This document shows positions 4,579 to 6,133 of a stretch of DNA of 6,133 bases, one piece after another. The translations under genes were made by a program, and so were the position numbers. The DNA lies in assembly GCA_002419025.1 (NCBI GenBank), contig DIFG01000060.1:1-6133 (forward strand), read 5' to 3'. The DNA comes from Deltaproteobacteria bacterium UBA5754. Lineage in GTDB: Bacteria; Desulfobacterota; Dissulfuribacteria; Dissulfuribacterales; UBA5754. Each line of letters opens with the position of its first letter. The first letter of the stretch is position 1. The notes under the pieces are model-generated. The model did no database searches. It saw only the letters and a list, made by a program, of their open reading frames with translations, and was not told the DNA's origin.

Positions 4579-6097
4579 GATGGGACGGGTCTATCTCGTT
4601 GGCGCGGGGCCTGGGGATCCAGGACTTCTCACCCTTCGGGGAAAGGAGCTTCTTGAGCGCGCCGAGGTCCTTATATACGACCGGCTCGCCAACCCCCGGC
4701 TCCTTTCTTTCGCTCACCCCGGGGCGGAACGTATCTACGTGGGAAAACGCAGCGGCCGCCACGCCGTCCCTCAGGGAGAGATCAACCGCATCATCGTGGA
4801 GCACGCCCGGGCCGGAAGGGACGTGGTCCGGCTCAAAGGTGGGGATCCTTTCATCTTCGGCAGGGGGGGAGAGGAGGCCCAGGCCTGTGTTGAGGCCGGG
4901 ATCTCCTTTGAGGTGGTGCCGGGGGTCACCTCGGCAGTCGCAGTCCCTGCCTACGCCGGTATCCCCCTCACCCACCGGGAGCATACGGCATCTGTGGCCA
5001 TCATCACAGGCCACCGGAAGTCCGGTGAGGAAGATGCCGAGGTGGGTTGGGAAGGGCTGGCCAAGGGGGCCGGGACCCTCGTCTTTCTGATGGGCATGAA
5101 GAATCTTTCCTATATCGTAGAGCAGCTCGTCCGTTATGGACGCTCCCCGCAAACGCCAGCCGCCGTTATCGAGTGGGGGACCACTCCCAGGCAGAGGACG
5201 GTTCGGGGGGCCCTCGCGGACATCGCGGCACGCGTGGATGAGGCCGGTTTGACCCCGCCTTCCGTAGTCGTGATCGGGGATGTGGTTAGGCTCAAGGACG
5301 AGATAGACTGGTTCGAGAACCGGCCTCTCGTCGGAAGGCGTATCCTTGTCACACGGACCCGTGAGCAGGCAAGCGGTCTCGTGGCCCTTCTCGAGGAGCG
5401 GGGCGCCACCTGTATCGAACTTCCCACCATCAAGGTGGTGCCACCTGGGGATACGGCTCCTCTCGACGAGGCCATCAATGGCCTCTCTCTATACGACTGG
5501 CTGGTCCTATCGAGCCCGAACGCCGTCCGTTTCTTCTTGGGGAGGCTCCTTGCCCGGGGATTGGACGCCCGGGCCTTGGGAGGGGTCAGGATCGCTGTGG
5601 TGGGATCTGGCACGGCCGAGATCCTCGGATCTTATCATATGAAACCTGATCTCATTCCCGAGACCTTTCAGGCCGAGGGTCTCCTTGCCGCCTTTGAGCG
5701 CATGGATGTAAAAGGCAAAAAGGTCCTCGTCCCCCGGGCCAAGAAGGCTCGTGAGGTGTTGCCGGAAGGGCTTTCCGCCCTCGGGGCCGAGGTCACTGTG
5801 GTGACGGCCTACGAGACCTTGACCCCGGAGCTCGACCCTGACATGATCGAGATCCTTGGTGAATCCCCTCCGGACGTGGTCACGTTCACGAGTTCCTCCA
5901 CGGCGAAGAACCTGGCGCGTCTCCTTCCTCCCGACCTTTTCCATACCCTCCGGACAAAGGCCCGGGTAGCCTGCATCGGCCCGGTGACTGCGGGGACCGC
6001 ACGGTCACTTGGATTAGAGGTCTCCATCATGCCTGAGGAGGCTACGATCCCGGCCTTGGTCACTGCAATAGAGGATTATTATCGCATGAATCCGTGA
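4568..6097 (+). CDS. cobA-hemD: Uroporphyrinogen-III C-methyltransferase / uroporphyrinogen-III synthase fusion
   Basis: A 509-residue two-domain enzyme. Residues about 6-250 are an SAM-dependent uroporphyrinogen-III methyltransferase (SUMT/CobA): VGAGPGDPGLLTLRG (11-25), VVRLKGGDPFIFGRGGEE (86-103), VVPGVTSAVAVPAYAGIPLT (116-135) and FLMGMKNL (173-180). They make precorrin-2 by methylating C2 and C7. Residues about 252-509 are uroporphyrinogen-III synthase (HemD), which closes hydroxymethylbilane with inversion of ring D: RRILVTRTREQA (257-268), LSSPNAVRFF (314-323), TAYET (413-417), TFTSSSTAKNL (439-449) and CIGPVTAGTARSLG (469-482). The upstream hemC product is its substrate, so one polypeptide covers two sequential steps toward siroheme and cobalamin. 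ATG 4568 is chosen because GGAG (4559-4562) lies 5 nt before it; ATG 4580 is possible but badly spaced, and an in-frame ATG at 4331 lies inside hemC and encodes no family sequence. Such fusions are known in many anaerobes. Confidence 0.96.
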   Translation: MRHKMGRVYLVGAGPGDPGLLTLRGKELLERAEVLIYDRLANPRLLSFAHPGAERIYVGKRSGRHAVPQGEINRIIVEHARAGRDVVRLKGGDPFIFGRGGEEAQACVEAGISFEVVPGVTSAVAVPAYAGIPLTHREHTASVAIITGHRKSGEEDAEVGWEGLAKGAGTLVFLMGMKNLSYIVEQLVRYGRSPQTPAAVIEWGTTPRQRTVRGALADIAARVDEAGLTPPSVVVIGDVVRLKDEIDWFENRPLVGRRILVTRTREQASGLVALLEERGATCIELPTIKVVPPGDTAPLDEAINGLSLYDWLVLSSPNAVRFFLGRLLARGLDARALGGVRIAVVGSGTAEILGSYHMKPDLIPETFQAEGLLAAFERMDVKGKKVLVPRAKKAREVLPEGLSALGAEVTVVTAYETLTPELDPDMIEILGESPPDVVTFTSSSTAKNLARLLPPDLFHTLRTKARVACIGPVTAGTARSLGLEVSIMPEEATIPALVTAIEDYYRMNP

Positions 6098-6111
6098 TGT
6101 ATACATTCAAC

Positions 6112-6133
6112 CTTGATGGTCTCGTAAAAAGTC
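6112..6133. repeat. Left end of a probable second copy of the palindromic element
   Basis: These 22 bases, the last of the window, are identical to 3183-3204, which covers the 19-nt terminal inverted repeat plus three bases outside it. The match begins 15 nt after the cobA-hemD stop codon. The rest of the element would lie beyond the window, so its length and right end cannot be seen. Confidence 0.65.

Overview
The window reads as ordinary chromosomal DNA from a GC-rich, anaerobic Gram-negative bacterium. Sulfate-reducing or syntrophic Desulfobacterota (the old Deltaproteobacteria) are the best guess. Three things point there: a short one-cluster ferredoxin close in layout to the Desulfovibrio ferredoxins, a phosphoheptose isomerase (so heptose-containing lipopolysaccharide), and a fused CobA-HemD protein next to hemC. 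This placement is inference from gene content, not from a taxonomic marker.

Layout. Positions 1-274 hold no convincing gene, only degenerate inverted-repeat fragments. A ferredoxin gene lies on the minus strand (275-466). The divergent intergenic region 467-704 carries a perfect FNR-type palindrome placed correctly for a class II promoter driving the ferredoxin, and a separate sigma70-like promoter facing the other way. Everything after that is on the plus strand: a GT4-type glycosyltransferase (705-1841), an iron-sulfur flavoprotein of the NADPH-dependent FMN reductase family (1943-2551), and gmhA (2558-3151), which starts 6 nt after the flavoprotein stop. A 160-bp palindromic element with 19-nt terminal inverted repeats and a 6-bp flanking direct repeat sits at 3186-3345. 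Next come a small FmdB-type zinc ribbon gene (3418-3645), hemC (3655-4578) and cobA-hemD (4568-6097), tightly packed as one operon. The last 22 bases of the window repeat the left end of the palindromic element exactly, so a second copy probably begins there.

How the genes work together. HemC makes hydroxymethylbilane. The HemD half of the fusion closes it to uroporphyrinogen III, and the CobA half methylates that to precorrin-2, the branch point to siroheme, cobalamin and the siroheme-dependent heme route of many anaerobes. GmhA, and probably the glycosyltransferase, belong to cell-surface polysaccharide synthesis. The ferredoxin and the flavoprotein are low-potential electron carriers typical of anaerobes, and the FNR-like site fits that.

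I do not see an undescribed multi-gene system. The most rewarding signals are the MITE-like element with its probable second copy bracketing the tetrapyrrole operon, and the well-placed FNR-type promoter.
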